From: RGIG1995 sp045126815
GTDB taxonomy: Bacteria; Bacillota; Clostridia; Oscillospirales; CAG-272
Length of the DNA stretch: 26,410 nt
Assembly: GCA_045126815.1 (NCBI GenBank)
Contig: JBGVPD010000052.1
Location: forward strand, 1 to 26,410
Reading direction: 5' to 3'
How positions within the stretch are numbered: position 1 is the first letter of the stretch; each line of letters opens with the position of its first letter. This document shows, in pieces, positions 7,640 through 16,400 of the stretch. The notes below the pieces were generated by a model, which saw nothing but the letters and a program-made list of their open reading frames with translations, was not told where the DNA came from and ran no database searches. The translations under genes and the position numbers were made by a program.

Positions 7640-8821
7640 TTAGTTAGTTTTTCTTGAATTTATATAATTTCTGTCTACCGTGATAACAGTATTATATGTT
7701 GGGTCAACTTTTCTAATTTCCTTTGTAACCTCGCTGCAGAAGAAGTCATCGTCTTCTTCATACTCAAAGGGCAAGTCGACGTCAAATATAAGGTTGGTAT
7801 GCGTTTCGCCGAATACTACTCTGAAGTCGTGGAGAGAAATGTCGGGGTGTTTTGATGCAAGAATAACCTGAACGACAGCTTTTAGTTCGGCAATTTTGGG
7901 GTTATCAGTATCGACGGGGTCAAGGTGAATAACGAGGTGTATATTCATATTTTTAAGTACGTCGAATTCAATATTGTCGATAGTGTCGTGGCTTATCATA
8001 ACGTCAATGTTCGAAGGCACTTCTGCATGAACGGAAGCAAAGCATTTGCCAAAGCCGTAATTGTGTACGACGAGGTCGTGGATGCCTATTACTCCGTCAT
8101 AACTCAAAATTTTTTGGGACAGTTCTTCAACTAAAGAAACGTCGGGGGCAGCCCCAAGTAAAGGATCTGAAGTTTCAATGATGAGTTTGATTCCCGAATA
8201 GATAACGAACAAGGCGACAGCGCAACCAAGCCAGCCGTCAAGCATAATGTCAGTCGTAAGACCGATAATGCTGCCTATAATAACTACCGTAGTTGAGATA
8301 ACGTCGTTAATGCTGTCGGTCGATGATGCGATAAGTGAGGTTGAAGAAATTCTTTTTCCTGCCGAGCGGTAAACGAAGCCTTGGAAGAGTTTAACCAAAA
8401 TAGTGGCTACAAGTATAATAATGCTGACTACCGAATACTTTGTTTCCGAGGGGAATATTATTTTTTCGACCGAGCTGATAAGCAGATCAAAACCGATCGC
8501 TGTTATAAGGCAGGAAACAATAAGTCCCGATATATACTCCATTCTTGCGTGACCGTAAGGGTGTTTTGAGTCGGCGGGTTTACCTGCTATTTTAAATCCG
8601 AACATGGTTATAAAAGAAGAACCCGCATCGCAGAGGTTGTTTATGGCATCTGCGGTGATCGAGATAGATTTGGTCAAAGAACCGAGAATAACTTTTACTA
8701 TAAAAAGGAAAGCGTTTGACGCTATACCGAAAATACCGGTAAATTTTCCGTATGCGTTTCTGACCGTCGGATCAGAGGTATCCGATGCGTTTCTGATAAA
8801 CAGTTTAAACAGTGCATTCAT
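7640..8821 (-). CDS. Cation diffusion facilitator (CDF) family transporter
   Basis: The 393-residue product is a CDF metal-ion/proton antiporter with about six membrane helices (roughly 25-220), then a cytoplasmic metallochaperone-like dimerisation domain (about 225-310) and an extra C-terminal domain. Predicted transport-site residues are N61 and D65 in helix 2 (NNLCD) and D169 and D173 in helix 5 (DSIND), an N-x3-D / D-x3-D arrangement unlike the D-x3-D / H-x3-D of zinc exporters such as YiiP. HPYGH at 87-91 is a family hallmark. The metal is not settled; manganese or iron is possible. An acidic patch EYEEDDDFF lies near the C-terminus. GGAGA precedes the ATG. It is probably the last gene of the minus-strand group starting at 9879. 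Confidence 0.93.
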   Translation of the reverse strand: MNALFKLFIRNASDTSDPTVRNAYGKFTGIFGIASNAFLFIVKVILGSLTKSISITADAINNLCDAGSSFITMFGFKIAGKPADSKHPYGHARMEYISGLIVSCLITAIGFDLLISSVEKIIFPSETKYSVVSIIILVATILVKLFQGFVYRSAGKRISSTSLIASSTDSINDVISTTVVIIGSIIGLTTDIMLDGWLGCAVALFVIYSGIKLIIETSDPLLGAAPDVSLVEELSQKILSYDGVIGIHDLVVHNYGFGKCFASVHAEVPSNIDVMISHDTIDNIEFDVLKNMNIHLVIHLDPVDTDNPKIAELKAVVQVILASKHPDISLHDFRVVFGETHTNLIFDVDLPFEYEEDDDFFCSEVTKEIRKVDPTYNTVITVDRNYINSRKTN

Positions 8822-8870
8822 ATAGTGTTTCTCCGATTAAAAGTGTAATTTATATTGTTTTATATGTGTT

Positions 8871-9353
8871 TTAAAGAATTATATCACTTTTTATGCGTTT
8901 TTCAATAGCTTTTGCGAAATCGGTTTCACATTCGATTTTTAAAATTTCGTCGCCCTGTCCGCGTTCGAAAAAGAGAATATAGGTATTTTTCGAATATATA
9001 GACTGGCAACAGTTATGTTTTTTTGTGTTTTTGGGAAGCTTTTTTGCCTTTTCTTTTGCCGTAATATCGGTAATATCCGAATATAACAGACGCGCTTCAA
9101 CGTAGCTTTTTTTGAAAAAATGTTTTATAACGGTAAATTCAAAATCATCGATAATATAAGTGTACGTGCAGCAATAATATTTTGTGATAACTACGGTTGA
9201 GATAAACAGCATAGAAAGAGAAAGTGTTTTTAGTAAATATTCGGACAGTCCTTTTTGAACGGTGGAAAATGCGGAAAGGATGAGAAAAGCGACTACCAAT
9301 GAGAAGATAACGGTATATACTTGCTTTTTGTTTATGGGGGGTGAATATTTCAT
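8871..9353 (-). CDS. Hypothetical small membrane protein (two TM segments)
   Basis: I do not recognise this 160-residue product. It has a short N-terminal tail, two hydrophobic segments (about 13-30 and 42-58), then a mixed alpha/beta cytoplasmic part with a lysine-rich stretch (about 102-113). The layout of two N-terminal helices plus a beta-rich tail resembles small bacterial PH-like membrane proteins, but this is only a shape comparison. It starts 7 bases after the phosphoesterase stop and ends 49 bases before the CDF gene, with no terminator visible on either side, so co-transcription is likely. Confidence 0.72.
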   Translation of the reverse strand: MKYSPPINKKQVYTVIFSLVVAFLILSAFSTVQKGLSEYLLKTLSLSMLFISTVVITKYYCCTYTYIIDDFEFTVIKHFFKKSYVEARLLYSDITDITAKEKAKKLPKNTKKHNCCQSIYSKNTYILFFERGQGDEILKIECETDFAKAIEKRIKSDIIL

Positions 9354-9360
9354 AATGTAC

Positions 9361-9879
9361 CTATATTATATTGCCGTGAGAGAGCAATATTCCGTTTTCT
9401 TGTATTTCAATAATTCCGTAGGAAGGATAAATGCTGTCGCGTGGGCGCGAGATACTGCCGGGGTTAAATACGTAGAGTCCTTTATCGTAGTTAAACGGTA
9501 AGTTTTCCGACGGAAAATATTTGTTAAATTTACAGTGTGTGTGACCGTAAAGCGCTATGTCTGCATTTTGTTCTATAGCTGAATATATAAGTTTTTGGTG
9601 ACCTGCATTCACGAACTGCCTGTGTCCGTGGCACAAAAATAGTTTTTTACCCGATATTTCAATGCATCTTGTTGTTTGTCCGTTCTTATACGAAGATAAA
9701 AATGAGTCTTCGAAATTGCCGTTTACGGTAAAGATATCCATATTTTTTGTATCAATATTATTAATGTCGGCAATACCGTCACCTAAATGAAGCATATATT
9801 TTGCGTCGGGGTGAAGATCTATGGCTTTTTTGATGTTTGCATTGTGGTTATGGCTGTCGGAGAATATCAGAATTTTCAT
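9361..9879 (-). CDS. YfcE/MJ0936-type metallophosphoesterase
   Basis: The 172-residue product is a calcineurin-like phosphoesterase of the YfcE/MJ0936 type, a small cytoplasmic metal-dependent phosphodiesterase. The metal-ligand motifs appear in order: FSDSHNH (D8, H10), LGDG (D34), NGNFED (N54), CHGH (H84) and YGHTH (H112, H114). NPGS near the C-terminus is also typical. The physiological substrate of this group is not known. It is the first gene of the minus-strand group; a likely promoter lies at 9917-9946. Confidence 0.92.
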   Translation of the reverse strand: MKILIFSDSHNHNANIKKAIDLHPDAKYMLHLGDGIADINNIDTKNMDIFTVNGNFEDSFLSSYKNGQTTRCIEISGKKLFLCHGHRQFVNAGHQKLIYSAIEQNADIALYGHTHCKFNKYFPSENLPFNYDKGLYVFNPGSISRPRDSIYPSYGIIEIQENGILLSHGNII

Positions 9880-9916
9880 ATAGTCTTGTCCTCTGTTTTT
9901 TGTAACGTATAGGTCT

Positions 9917-9946
9917 ATTATATCATATACTGCCTATGAAAATCAA
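9917..9946 (-). promoter_or_regulatory. Putative promoter of the phosphoesterase-CDF group
   Basis: On the minus strand TTGATT (9941-9946) and TATAAT (9917-9922) are 18 bases apart, about 38 bases before the ATG at 9879. The same 95-base gap must also hold the promoter for the plus-strand small genes. On that strand only a weak TATACT (9926-9931) is visible. Confidence 0.5.
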
Positions 9947-9974
9947 AAATAAATTATTTTAAGGAGATATTTGT

Positions 9975-10220
9975 ATGGATATTAACAAGAAACAAATAAT
10001 GAATAAGCTTGATGCGATAAGCGACGATGACTTAAAGAATATAGTAAAATCTATAGCGAAATGCGCCGGTGTCAGCGAAAGAAGAGCAGAGAATGCTGTG
10101 TCGGATATATCAAAACTCAGGAAAAGTCTTGGAAGTATGAGCGATAACGACCTGAATAAAGCATTGTCTATGCTTGATGATAAGACCGTCAGCGATATAA
10201 AGAAGCAAATGAATATGTAA
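9975..10220 (+). CDS. Small helical protein of unknown function (81 aa)
   Basis: I do not recognise this gene. The 81-residue product is charged and predicted all-helical, with two related halves: LDAISDDDLKNIVKSI near the N-terminus and GSMSDNDLNKALSML near the C-terminus share an S-D-(D/N)-D-L core. A clear AAGGAGAT site precedes the ATG. It is the first of three closely spaced plus-strand genes (gaps of 15 and 25 bases), probably an operon. No signal peptide or membrane segment is seen. Confidence 0.7.
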   Translation: MDINKKQIMNKLDAISDDDLKNIVKSIAKCAGVSERRAENAVSDISKLRKSLGSMSDNDLNKALSMLDDKTVSDIKKQMNM

Positions 10221-10235
10221 GATAGGTGGGGTGTA

Positions 10236-10580
10236 ATGAACGGTTCAGCTGATATTGGCGATATCATAAGCAAATTAACAGAAAATCCCGATATGATGAA
10301 AAGTCTTATGGGAATGGCAAACAACCTTATGGGAAATAAAGAATCCGACCGTAAGAATGAGGATTATTCAGAGAGGAATAACGAAAAAACTTTATTAGAA
10401 AAACATGATGGGGATAATTACAACAGCAGGGGTAACGATGCCGAGAATTTAATACGTTTACTTGCTGCATTAAGGCCTTTTGTAAGCTCTGAACGCTGTT
10501 CAAAGATCGACAGTGTTATTAAGATATTGAAGCTTATCCAGTTAAGCGAAAAAACAGGGCTGTTAAAGTCGCTTATTTAA
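10236..10580 (+). CDS. Small conserved-looking protein of unknown function (114 aa)
   Basis: The 114-residue product has an N-terminal helical segment rich in methionine (PDMMKSLMGMANNLMG, 18-33), a polar low-complexity middle (about 34-68) and a hydrophobic helical C-terminus with LLAALRPFVSSERCSKID and a following ILKLIQL segment. The two-ended layout with a variable hydrophilic centre is one I recall from small proteins of Clostridia, but I cannot give a function. The start has GGTGGGGTG upstream. It lies between the 81-residue and 193-residue genes of the same probable operon. Confidence 0.68.
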   Translation: MNGSADIGDIISKLTENPDMMKSLMGMANNLMGNKESDRKNEDYSERNNEKTLLEKHDGDNYNSRGNDAENLIRLLAALRPFVSSERCSKIDSVIKILKLIQLSEKTGLLKSLI

Positions 10581-10605
10581 TAAAAGTGAAAGAGAGTTGA
10601 CATTT

Positions 10606-11187
10606 ATGTACAGCAGAAATACAAGCAGAAGAAACAGTTTTACGCGGGTTAATTCTCAAAATATGCAAAAAATGGAGAAAAACGTAGAGGTTAGAGAGGA
10701 TAATAAAGAAAGAATAGACACAAACAATTCCGATTCTTTTGATTATAATGGTGTTTCGCCTGAAAGAGATAACCGTTTGGATAATGTAAAAAATAATATG
10801 CCGATAGCGCCGCCGAATTATCGTGGGATGATATATGATATGGGAAGTTTGGGAGAAATAGCAGAGGGGATAGACAGACTTGTAAGAAATGACCAAAGCT
10901 ATACAGACAATCAAAATAAAATTAAAGATAGGTTTAACGTAAACAGGAGAGACGGTGGTCAAAGACAGGCGTTTTCTCACATGCAGGGCATACGGGATAC
11001 AGGCGAAAAGGTAAGCGAAAACTGTTCGCAAGACGAACATAGAGGGTTAAAAAGGCTTGTTGAAGGTATGCAAAATAACACAATATCCCCCGAGGATATA
11101 CTTATATGTGCTCTTATTCTTCTTATGTTGTCGAGCGGTTCGGAAGACGATATTATAATGATTTTGGTGCTTATGGCGTTGCTTTAA
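10606..11187 (+). CDS. Asn/Arg-rich protein with hydrophobic C-terminus (193 aa)
   Basis: The product is strongly hydrophilic for about 150 residues, rich in N, R, D and S and probably disordered. It ends in a short hydrophobic module: SPEDILICALILLMLSS, an acidic SEDD break, then IIMILVLMALL. Such a D/E-punctuated double hydrophobic tail is seen in clostridial proteins of unknown function. A TTG at 10597 is in frame, but ATG 10606 sits better behind AGAGAG, so I use it. It is the last gene of the three-gene group. No clear terminator follows; a repeat island begins 11 bases later. Confidence 0.65.
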   Translation: MYSRNTSRRNSFTRVNSQNMQKMEKNVEVREDNKERIDTNNSDSFDYNGVSPERDNRLDNVKNNMPIAPPNYRGMIYDMGSLGEIAEGIDRLVRNDQSYTDNQNKIKDRFNVNRRDGGQRQAFSHMQGIRDTGEKVSENCSQDEHRGLKRLVEGMQNNTISPEDILICALILLMLSSGSEDDIIMILVLMALL

Positions 11188-11197
11188 CAAAAAAACC

Positions 11198-11386
11198 TTA
11201 GCAAAACTTTGTTTTTAGAAGTTTTGGTTGGAGTCAAGATAACCCACAATCTTAGCAAAACTTTGTTTTTTAAAAGTTTTTGCGGTTTCCAAAGGGGCTT
11301 TTTTCAAAAAGCTTCTTTGGTGTGGGTTCGGGAGCGAAGCTCCTGACAGAATGTGCTTCTTTAAAAAACGCGTTAGCGTTTTTCTT
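11198..11386. repeat. Composite repeat block A-D, copy 1
   Basis: This block recurs at 25912-26050 with the modules in the same order. Module A (TTAGCAAAACTTTGTTTTT) appears twice here, at 11198 and 11252. Module B is a 15-bp hairpin at 11289-11320. Module C (GGGTTCGGGAGCGAAGCTCC, from 11324) is a small GGAGC-gaa-GCTCC hairpin. Module D is AAAACGCGTTAGCGTTTT near 11363-11383. No open frame of interest crosses it. It may also end the transcript of the three small genes. Confidence 0.75.
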
Positions 11387-11390
11387 TTTT

Positions 11391-11475
11391 CACCAACAAT
11401 AATGGAATAAAAGTTACTTTTCCTCTTAACTGGTAGGGGAGGGGCTTGCTCCTCCCGTATTTTATACGCTTTTTA
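11391..11475. repeat. Module E repeat, single full copy in island 1
   Basis: The unit has the form CAATAATGGA, an A/T stretch, a CTTAACTGGTAGGGG box, a hairpin and CGT-TTTATACG. The hairpin arms are GGGAGGGGC (11437-11445) and GCTCCTCCC (11448-11456). Related units with different hairpin arms stand at 26051-26349. Confidence 0.7.
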
Positions 11476-11476
11476 C

Positions 11477-11740
11477 CAACAATATTGGATTAAAAATAAC
11501 TTACCTTACTTACTTTTTATGTTACTTTCTTGCTGCGACAAGAAAGTAACCAAAGAAGTCGCCAAAAGGGAGAGGGGTTGCGATTCCCCCCTCCCTTTGA
11601 ACCCTACCCCCACAAACGCCTTGTTTAACTGCATCGTACATAAACATAAGATTTTTTATCTGTTTAGGTCGGGTTATGTTTACACAAGACGGGAAATACA
11701 TTGTCGGGGGATTGTTTGGTTATTGTAGTTTAATATATTT
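11477..11740. repeat. Dispersed intergenic repeat, module F, copy 2
   Basis: This is a full copy of the element at 1-240. The lead-in CAATATTGGATTAAAAATAAC is followed by the perfect inverted repeat at 11521-11550 and a second hairpin with arms 11565-11577 and 11586-11598 around the same loop TTGCGATT. A conserved tail of about 130 bases then contains AAACATAAGATTTTT and GGTCGGGTTATG. The short frame at 11519-11728 shares only its C-terminal part with the other copy. No transposase gene is present, so this is a non-autonomous, MITE-like or structural repeat. Confidence 0.8.
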
Positions 11741-11810
11741 TGGGGAAATATTGTTTTGTTAAAAGTTTTGAATTATGTCAAAAGTACGCCTGTTGTGTAA
11801 CGTGTTTTGT

Positions 11811-11840
11811 GAAAAAAGCCCTCGAATGAGGGCTTTTTTT
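11811..11840. terminator. Terminator after the pyridoxamine kinase gene
   Basis: AAAAAAGCCCTC, loop GAAT, GAGGGCTTTTTTT is symmetrical, so it works on both strands. It overlaps the last bases of the minus-strand kinase gene and shields it from the repeat island. Confidence 0.85.
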
Positions 11841-12687
11841 ATAATGATAATTTTTTTATTAGGTCGGGAATGCCCATTTCGAAGTTAACGCCGTAACGAG
11901 TATCGGTTCCTGCGTTTCTTGTTCTGATTATGGCGTCTTCCGTAAAGTCAACGGCGATCCGTGTGCTTTCTGCAAGGGTTTTGTCGTTAAGAAGACCTGC
12001 CAACAGCGATGAGGCGAAAACGTCGCCCGTTCCGTGATAAAAACCGTCTATTCTGGGGGCTAAAGCTACGTCAAAAACGTCATTTTGGGCATCGTAAGAT
12101 GCGGCTCCGACCTCTTTAGCGTTAAAATGAACGCCTGTCAGCACAACTTTCTTGCAACCGAATTTGGCGATTTCTTTCATAAGGTCTTCTATAAACGATT
12201 GAGTATACGGGCCTTCTTGATAATCTTTTCCGAGCAGAAAAAGCGCTTCGGTAATGTTAGGTACGATAATATCCGCTCTACCGCAAAGATTTTTCATACC
12301 TTCTATATATTCTTGTGTAAATCCTGCGTAGAATTTACCTGCATCGCCCATAACGGGATCTACCATTATAAGCGTATTTTCTTTCTTGAATTTATCTATA
12401 AATGAGTTAACTGTGCAGATCTGTGCAACTGATCCCAAATAACCGCTGTAGATCGCGTCAAAAGATAGGTCGAGTGTCTGCCAATGCGCCATTATCTTGG
12501 ACATCTCGTCCGTAAGATCTAAAAAGGAATAACCGTTAAAACCGCCTGTGTGAGTAGAGAGCAACGCTGTGGGTAATACCGATGTTTCGACACCTGCAGC
12601 CGACAGTATGGGACAAGCTACTGTAACCGAACATCTTCCGATCCCTGATATATCATTTATTGTGACGGCTCTTTTTTGCGATTTCAT
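11839..12687 (-). CDS. Pyridoxamine/pyridoxal kinase family protein
   Basis: The 282-residue product is a ribokinase-superfamily kinase of the PdxY/PdxK type, which phosphorylates vitamin B6 vitamers in the salvage pathway to pyridoxal phosphate. It shows NDISGIGRCS near the N-terminus (11-20), STHTGGF (44-50), the DPVMGD block (110-115) and the catalytic/anion-hole HGTGD (218-222). The length fits the family. Distinguishing pyridoxal from pyridoxamine preference from sequence alone is not safe. It stands alone between a repeat island and the long regulatory region of the transporter operon, with its own promoter (12751-12779) and terminator. Confidence 0.92.
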   Translation of the reverse strand: MKSQKRAVTINDISGIGRCSVTVACPILSAAGVETSVLPTALLSTHTGGFNGYSFLDLTDEMSKIMAHWQTLDLSFDAIYSGYLGSVAQICTVNSFIDKFKKENTLIMVDPVMGDAGKFYAGFTQEYIEGMKNLCGRADIIVPNITEALFLLGKDYQEGPYTQSFIEDLMKEIAKFGCKKVVLTGVHFNAKEVGAASYDAQNDVFDVALAPRIDGFYHGTGDVFASSLLAGLLNDKTLAESTRIAVDFTEDAIIRTRNAGTDTRYGVNFEMGIPDLIKKLSL

Positions 12688-12750
12688 AAAGACGGGCTAT
12701 CCTTTCCGACCAAGTAAACGGTCTTGTTTTTGTAGAAACAAATTTACTGC

Positions 12751-12779
12751 ATTATAGCATATTAATATCAAAAATACAA
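12751..12779 (-). promoter_or_regulatory. Promoter of the pyridoxamine kinase gene
   Basis: On the minus strand TTGTAT (12774-12779) and TATAAT (12751-12756) are 17 bases apart. The start site would be about 55 bases before the ATG. Confidence 0.6.
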
Positions 12780-13217
12780 TAACAATACATAAAAAGTATA
12801 ATTTTTTACACTTTTTTATAAAAAATAAATATGTTTACAAAAACTTTACAAAAGACTGTTTTGGGGACGGGTGAGGGGAGGAAAAAATGTTTTTTGTGCA
12901 TAGTGCACAAATGTAGAAAAAAAGGTCAAATATAAGTGCAAGTTGCACAAAAATAGTTAATTTTTTTATGCACAAATATCAAGAAAAATAAGTAAGTGAG
13001 GTTTACTTTGTTGCAAAAACGACGTAAAAACTGTTAAAAAAAGGAGAAATAACACGAAAAACAAGCCAAAAATTAAGCGAGAAGTAAATATGTTTTACCT
13101 AATAAGCAGAAGTTGCAAGAAGTGCCAAAAATGCCGAAAAGGTGCTTAAAATGTAAACATTTTGGTATTTTGAAAAAATTTTATTATATATAATAGGAAA
13201 ATACGGGGAGAATTATA
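12780..13217. other. AT-rich non-coding region upstream of the transporter operon
   Basis: About 440 bases with no convincing gene on either strand. It is very A/T-rich with long A runs and contains the TGCACAA palindromes listed separately. A possible ribosome-binding-like AAAGGAGA at 13040-13047 has no start codon or frame behind it. Such a length is unusual in this otherwise compact region and suggests regulatory DNA. Confidence 0.6.
12893..12975. promoter_or_regulatory. Cluster of TGCACAA inverted repeats (operator-like)
   Basis: Three sites share TGCACAA. TTTGTGCATAGTGCACAAA (12893-12911) is a perfect 8-3-8 palindrome. GTGCAAGTTGCAC (12936-12948) is a perfect 6-1-6 palindrome ending in TGCACAA. 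A half site TGCACAA stands at 12969-12975. Such symmetric sites are typical of dimeric repressors or activators. They lie about 240-325 bases upstream of the operon promoter and about 115-200 bases from the divergent kinase promoter. The regulator is not in this window. Confidence 0.5.
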
Positions 13218-13246
13218 TTGACTTTTATGGGGTTGTATGGTATCAT
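13218..13246 (+). promoter_or_regulatory. Promoter of the seven-gene transporter operon
   Basis: TTGACT (13218-13223) and TATCAT (13241-13246) are 17 bases apart. Transcription would start near 13253, giving a leader of about 170 bases before the solute-binding protein gene. Confidence 0.65.
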
Positions 13247-13252
13247 TAACAA

Positions 13253-13425
13253 GCAATAATTTACGGCAAATTCGGCTGATTGCAGCCGAGTAATAAGGGT
13301 ATGACGCAGTACTACGCTCAAAGATGGTGGGCGGAGTAGTGTTTTTGCGTTGTTTTTTAGCTGTTAATACGGCTCCCTGCCTTAATAATTGTGTTAAGTA
13401 ATTTAATCTTATGGGAGGAAAGACC
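13253..13425 (+). other. Structured 5' leader of the transporter operon
   Basis: Two hairpins are visible. TTCGGCTG/CAGCCGAG (13271-13290) has an ATTG loop. A longer one has outer arms ACGCA (13304-13308) and TGCGT (13346-13350) and inner arms ACTAC and GTAGT, and is followed by TGTTTTTT (13351-13358). The second resembles an intrinsic terminator, so the leader may attenuate the operon or release a short RNA of about 105 nt. I do not recognise a known riboswitch class. Confidence 0.45.
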
Positions 13426-16400
13426 ATGAAAAAATCCATGTTAAAAAGAGTGTTATGTGGATTTCTGACAGTGCTCATGTTGGTAGGTACATCGTCTATG
13501 GCGACGTTTGCTGCAACCAATACGGACGGAACAGCTTCCGGAAGCACAACAACTTCATTGGAAGAGATCAAAGAGTTGTTGGATACTGTCGGCTACAAAG
13601 ACTACTATGCATCATTTGCGGGGGCTGAGAATAAGCCGGAGAAATTTACGGTGAATCTCGGCGAGAGCTATATTGCTCCTGCGGATGAAAAAGATGGCGG
13701 CGAACATACAGAGGAGACTGCAGCAGATACAGTCAAGGTGTTGAGCGCTGAAGAAACAAAATCCGAATACGGCAAGGAAAAGGTGACTGTAAGCCTTCCT
13801 GAAGTTGGATTGGCTGAGTTTAAGATAAACGTTCCCAGCACCGGCTTCTACACCGTTGATATTGAGTATCATACGACGGGAAATAAGAAGGTATCGGTTG
13901 AACGTATGCTTTACATTGACGGAAAGATTCCGTTTACAGAAGCGCGTTACCTTACTCTGCCCAGAACGTATATTGACGATCTGAATGAAGACGGGGAATT
14001 TACGGTTGACCTTGCTGGTAACCATGTTCGTCCCGGAAAAGTACAGGTTTATACGTGGAATACATATACGTTATCCGACTCGACAGGTTTCGTAGTAGAG
14101 CCTTTACAGCTTTACCTCACTGCAGGTGAGCATATAATCGGTCTCGAAAGCGTAAGAGAACCCGTTGTGCTCGGCGATATGACTTTCTCGCCTTACAAAT
14201 CACTTCCTACATACGAAGAAGTGTATGCGGGATATGAAGCAAACGGATATAAGCCCGTAAGCGAGAACGCAAATCTTAGAATTGAGGCAGAAAAACCTGA
14301 CTTTGTTTCTGAACAGACGATATATCCTTTGAACGACAGAACATCGTCGATTACATATCCTCAGGACCCCTCGAAAACAATACTTAACACAATAGGAAGC
14401 GACAAGTGGGAAAACGTAGGACAGTGGATTAAATATAATGTAACCTTCGAAGAATCCGGCCTTTATGAAATTGCTATGAGATTTAAGCAGTCGGAACTTG
14501 AAGGTATGTACGTTACGCGTCGTATATATATAAATGGAGAAGTTCCGTTCGAAGAAGCGGGATATTTGGAGTTCCTTTACAACGATTCGTGGCAGCACAG
14601 TGTGCTCAGCGCGAAGGACGGAACACCTTATAAGTTCTACTTCGAAGCAGGTAAAGAATACGAGATCAAATTTGAAGTAGCTCTCGGTTCGGTAAGCGGA
14701 TTGCTCGACAGAGCGAATGAGTGCTTGACCAGAATGAACTCGGCTTACTTGAAGATATTGATGATCACAGGTTCATCTCCTGACCAATACCGTGACTACA
14801 ACTTTACAAGACTTGTTCCCGATGCGATAAGAAACCTTGAGTATTCGGCAAAAGAACTTAAGGCAATCGGCGAAGAACTTGAACAGATCACGGGCCAGAC
14901 AGGTTCACACGTTGCTACACTTAACAAGATAGTTGTTCTTCTTGACAGAATGGTAAGCGACGAAGATGAGATCGCAAAGAACCTTATAAACCTTAAGACA
15001 TATATCGGTACTCTGGGTACTTGGTTGTTGGATTCGAGAGTACAGCCTCTTGAAATTGACTACTTTACGTTCCAGGCTCCCGGAACTAAGCTTCCTAAGG
15101 CGAACTCAAACTTCTTCCAGACAATTTGGTTTGAGATCAAAGCGTTCTTTGCAAGCTTCTTTACAGACTACTCAACGATGGGTGCAACGGTTAAGGTTGA
15201 CTCAGATAAGAAAGTTGAAGTTTGGACGACGATCGGTCGTGAAAAGTCTAAGATCCTTCGCGGAATAATAGACAGTGAATTTATGGCTAAAGAAAATCCC
15301 GGATTTGGCGTTGAGCTTAAACTCGTATCGGGTGGTATTCTTCAGTCAACACTTGCGGGAATCGGTCCTGACGTTGCGTTCCTCGGATCTTCGGACTGCG
15401 TAAACTACGCAATTCGTGATGCGGTTCTTCCTTTGAATGATATGGAAGGCTTCGATGAAGTTATAAAGAGATTCCCCGAAGCTGCAAATACAACACTTAG
15501 CCTTGTAAACAACGAGGGTGTACACGAAACGTACGGTTTGCCCAATACGATGACATTCCTTATGATGTTCTACCGTATGGACATTTTGGCAGACCTCGGT
15601 GTTGAAGTTCCTAAGACATGGGATGATTTGAAGAATATTATTCCTATTCTTCAAACAAACAATATGACGATCGGTTTCCCCTCAAAGACGGCAGGAACAA
15701 AACTCTTCCTTTACCAGAAGGGCGGAGAAATGTATGCTGAGGACGGAAAGAGAATTAACCTCTCTTCAAACGTAGCGCTTGATGCGTTCACCGAACTTAC
15801 AGACTTGTTCCAGAGCTACCGTTTCCCCCTTACATACGAGGCGGCAAACAGATTTAGAACAGGTGAAATGCCTATTCTTATTCAGGACTACATTTCACTT
15901 TACAACCAGCTTACAGTATTCGCTCCCGAAATTGACGGTTTGTGGGAATTTGCTCCCCTTCCCGGTTTCGCTGACGAAGAAGGCAACGTTAATAACTGCT
16001 CGGTTGTAACAGTTGAAGGCGTATGTCTCATGAAGGGCGCAGAAGACAATAAGGAAGACTCATGGAGATTCCTTGAATGGTTCACAAGAGCATCGGTTCA
16101 GGAAGCATATTCAAACGAACTCGTTGCAGTAGTTGGTCAGTCTTCAAAGAACGCAACAGCAAACACAGAAGCGCTCTCAATGCTTCCTTGGTCTGCACGT
16201 GAGTACAGAAACTTGAAAGCACAGTTTGATAACACCGTGGGAATTACAGAATACCCCGGAGCTTATATCATAACACGTTACATAGACTTCGCATTTATGG
16301 ATGTATATAATGAAGGTGCAAATGCAAGTGATGCGATGCTCGATTATGTAATGAACATTAACAAGGAAATATCGAGAAAACGTAAAGAATTTGGATTTGA

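Noticed and set aside
10573..11040. 155-residue minus-strand frame opposite the third small gene
   Set aside because: It has no ribosome binding site, and the plus-strand genes form a coherent series with good starts.
11198..11740. Insertion sequence
   Set aside because: No transposase frame on either strand and no clear terminal inverted repeats enclosing the island; only modular hairpin repeats are seen.
13253..13360. Cyclic-di-GMP-I (GEMM) riboswitch
   Set aside because: GGCAAA and GACGCA occur in the right order, but the GAAA tetraloop, the GCAAAGC continuation and the conserved 3' part are missing and the spacing is wrong.
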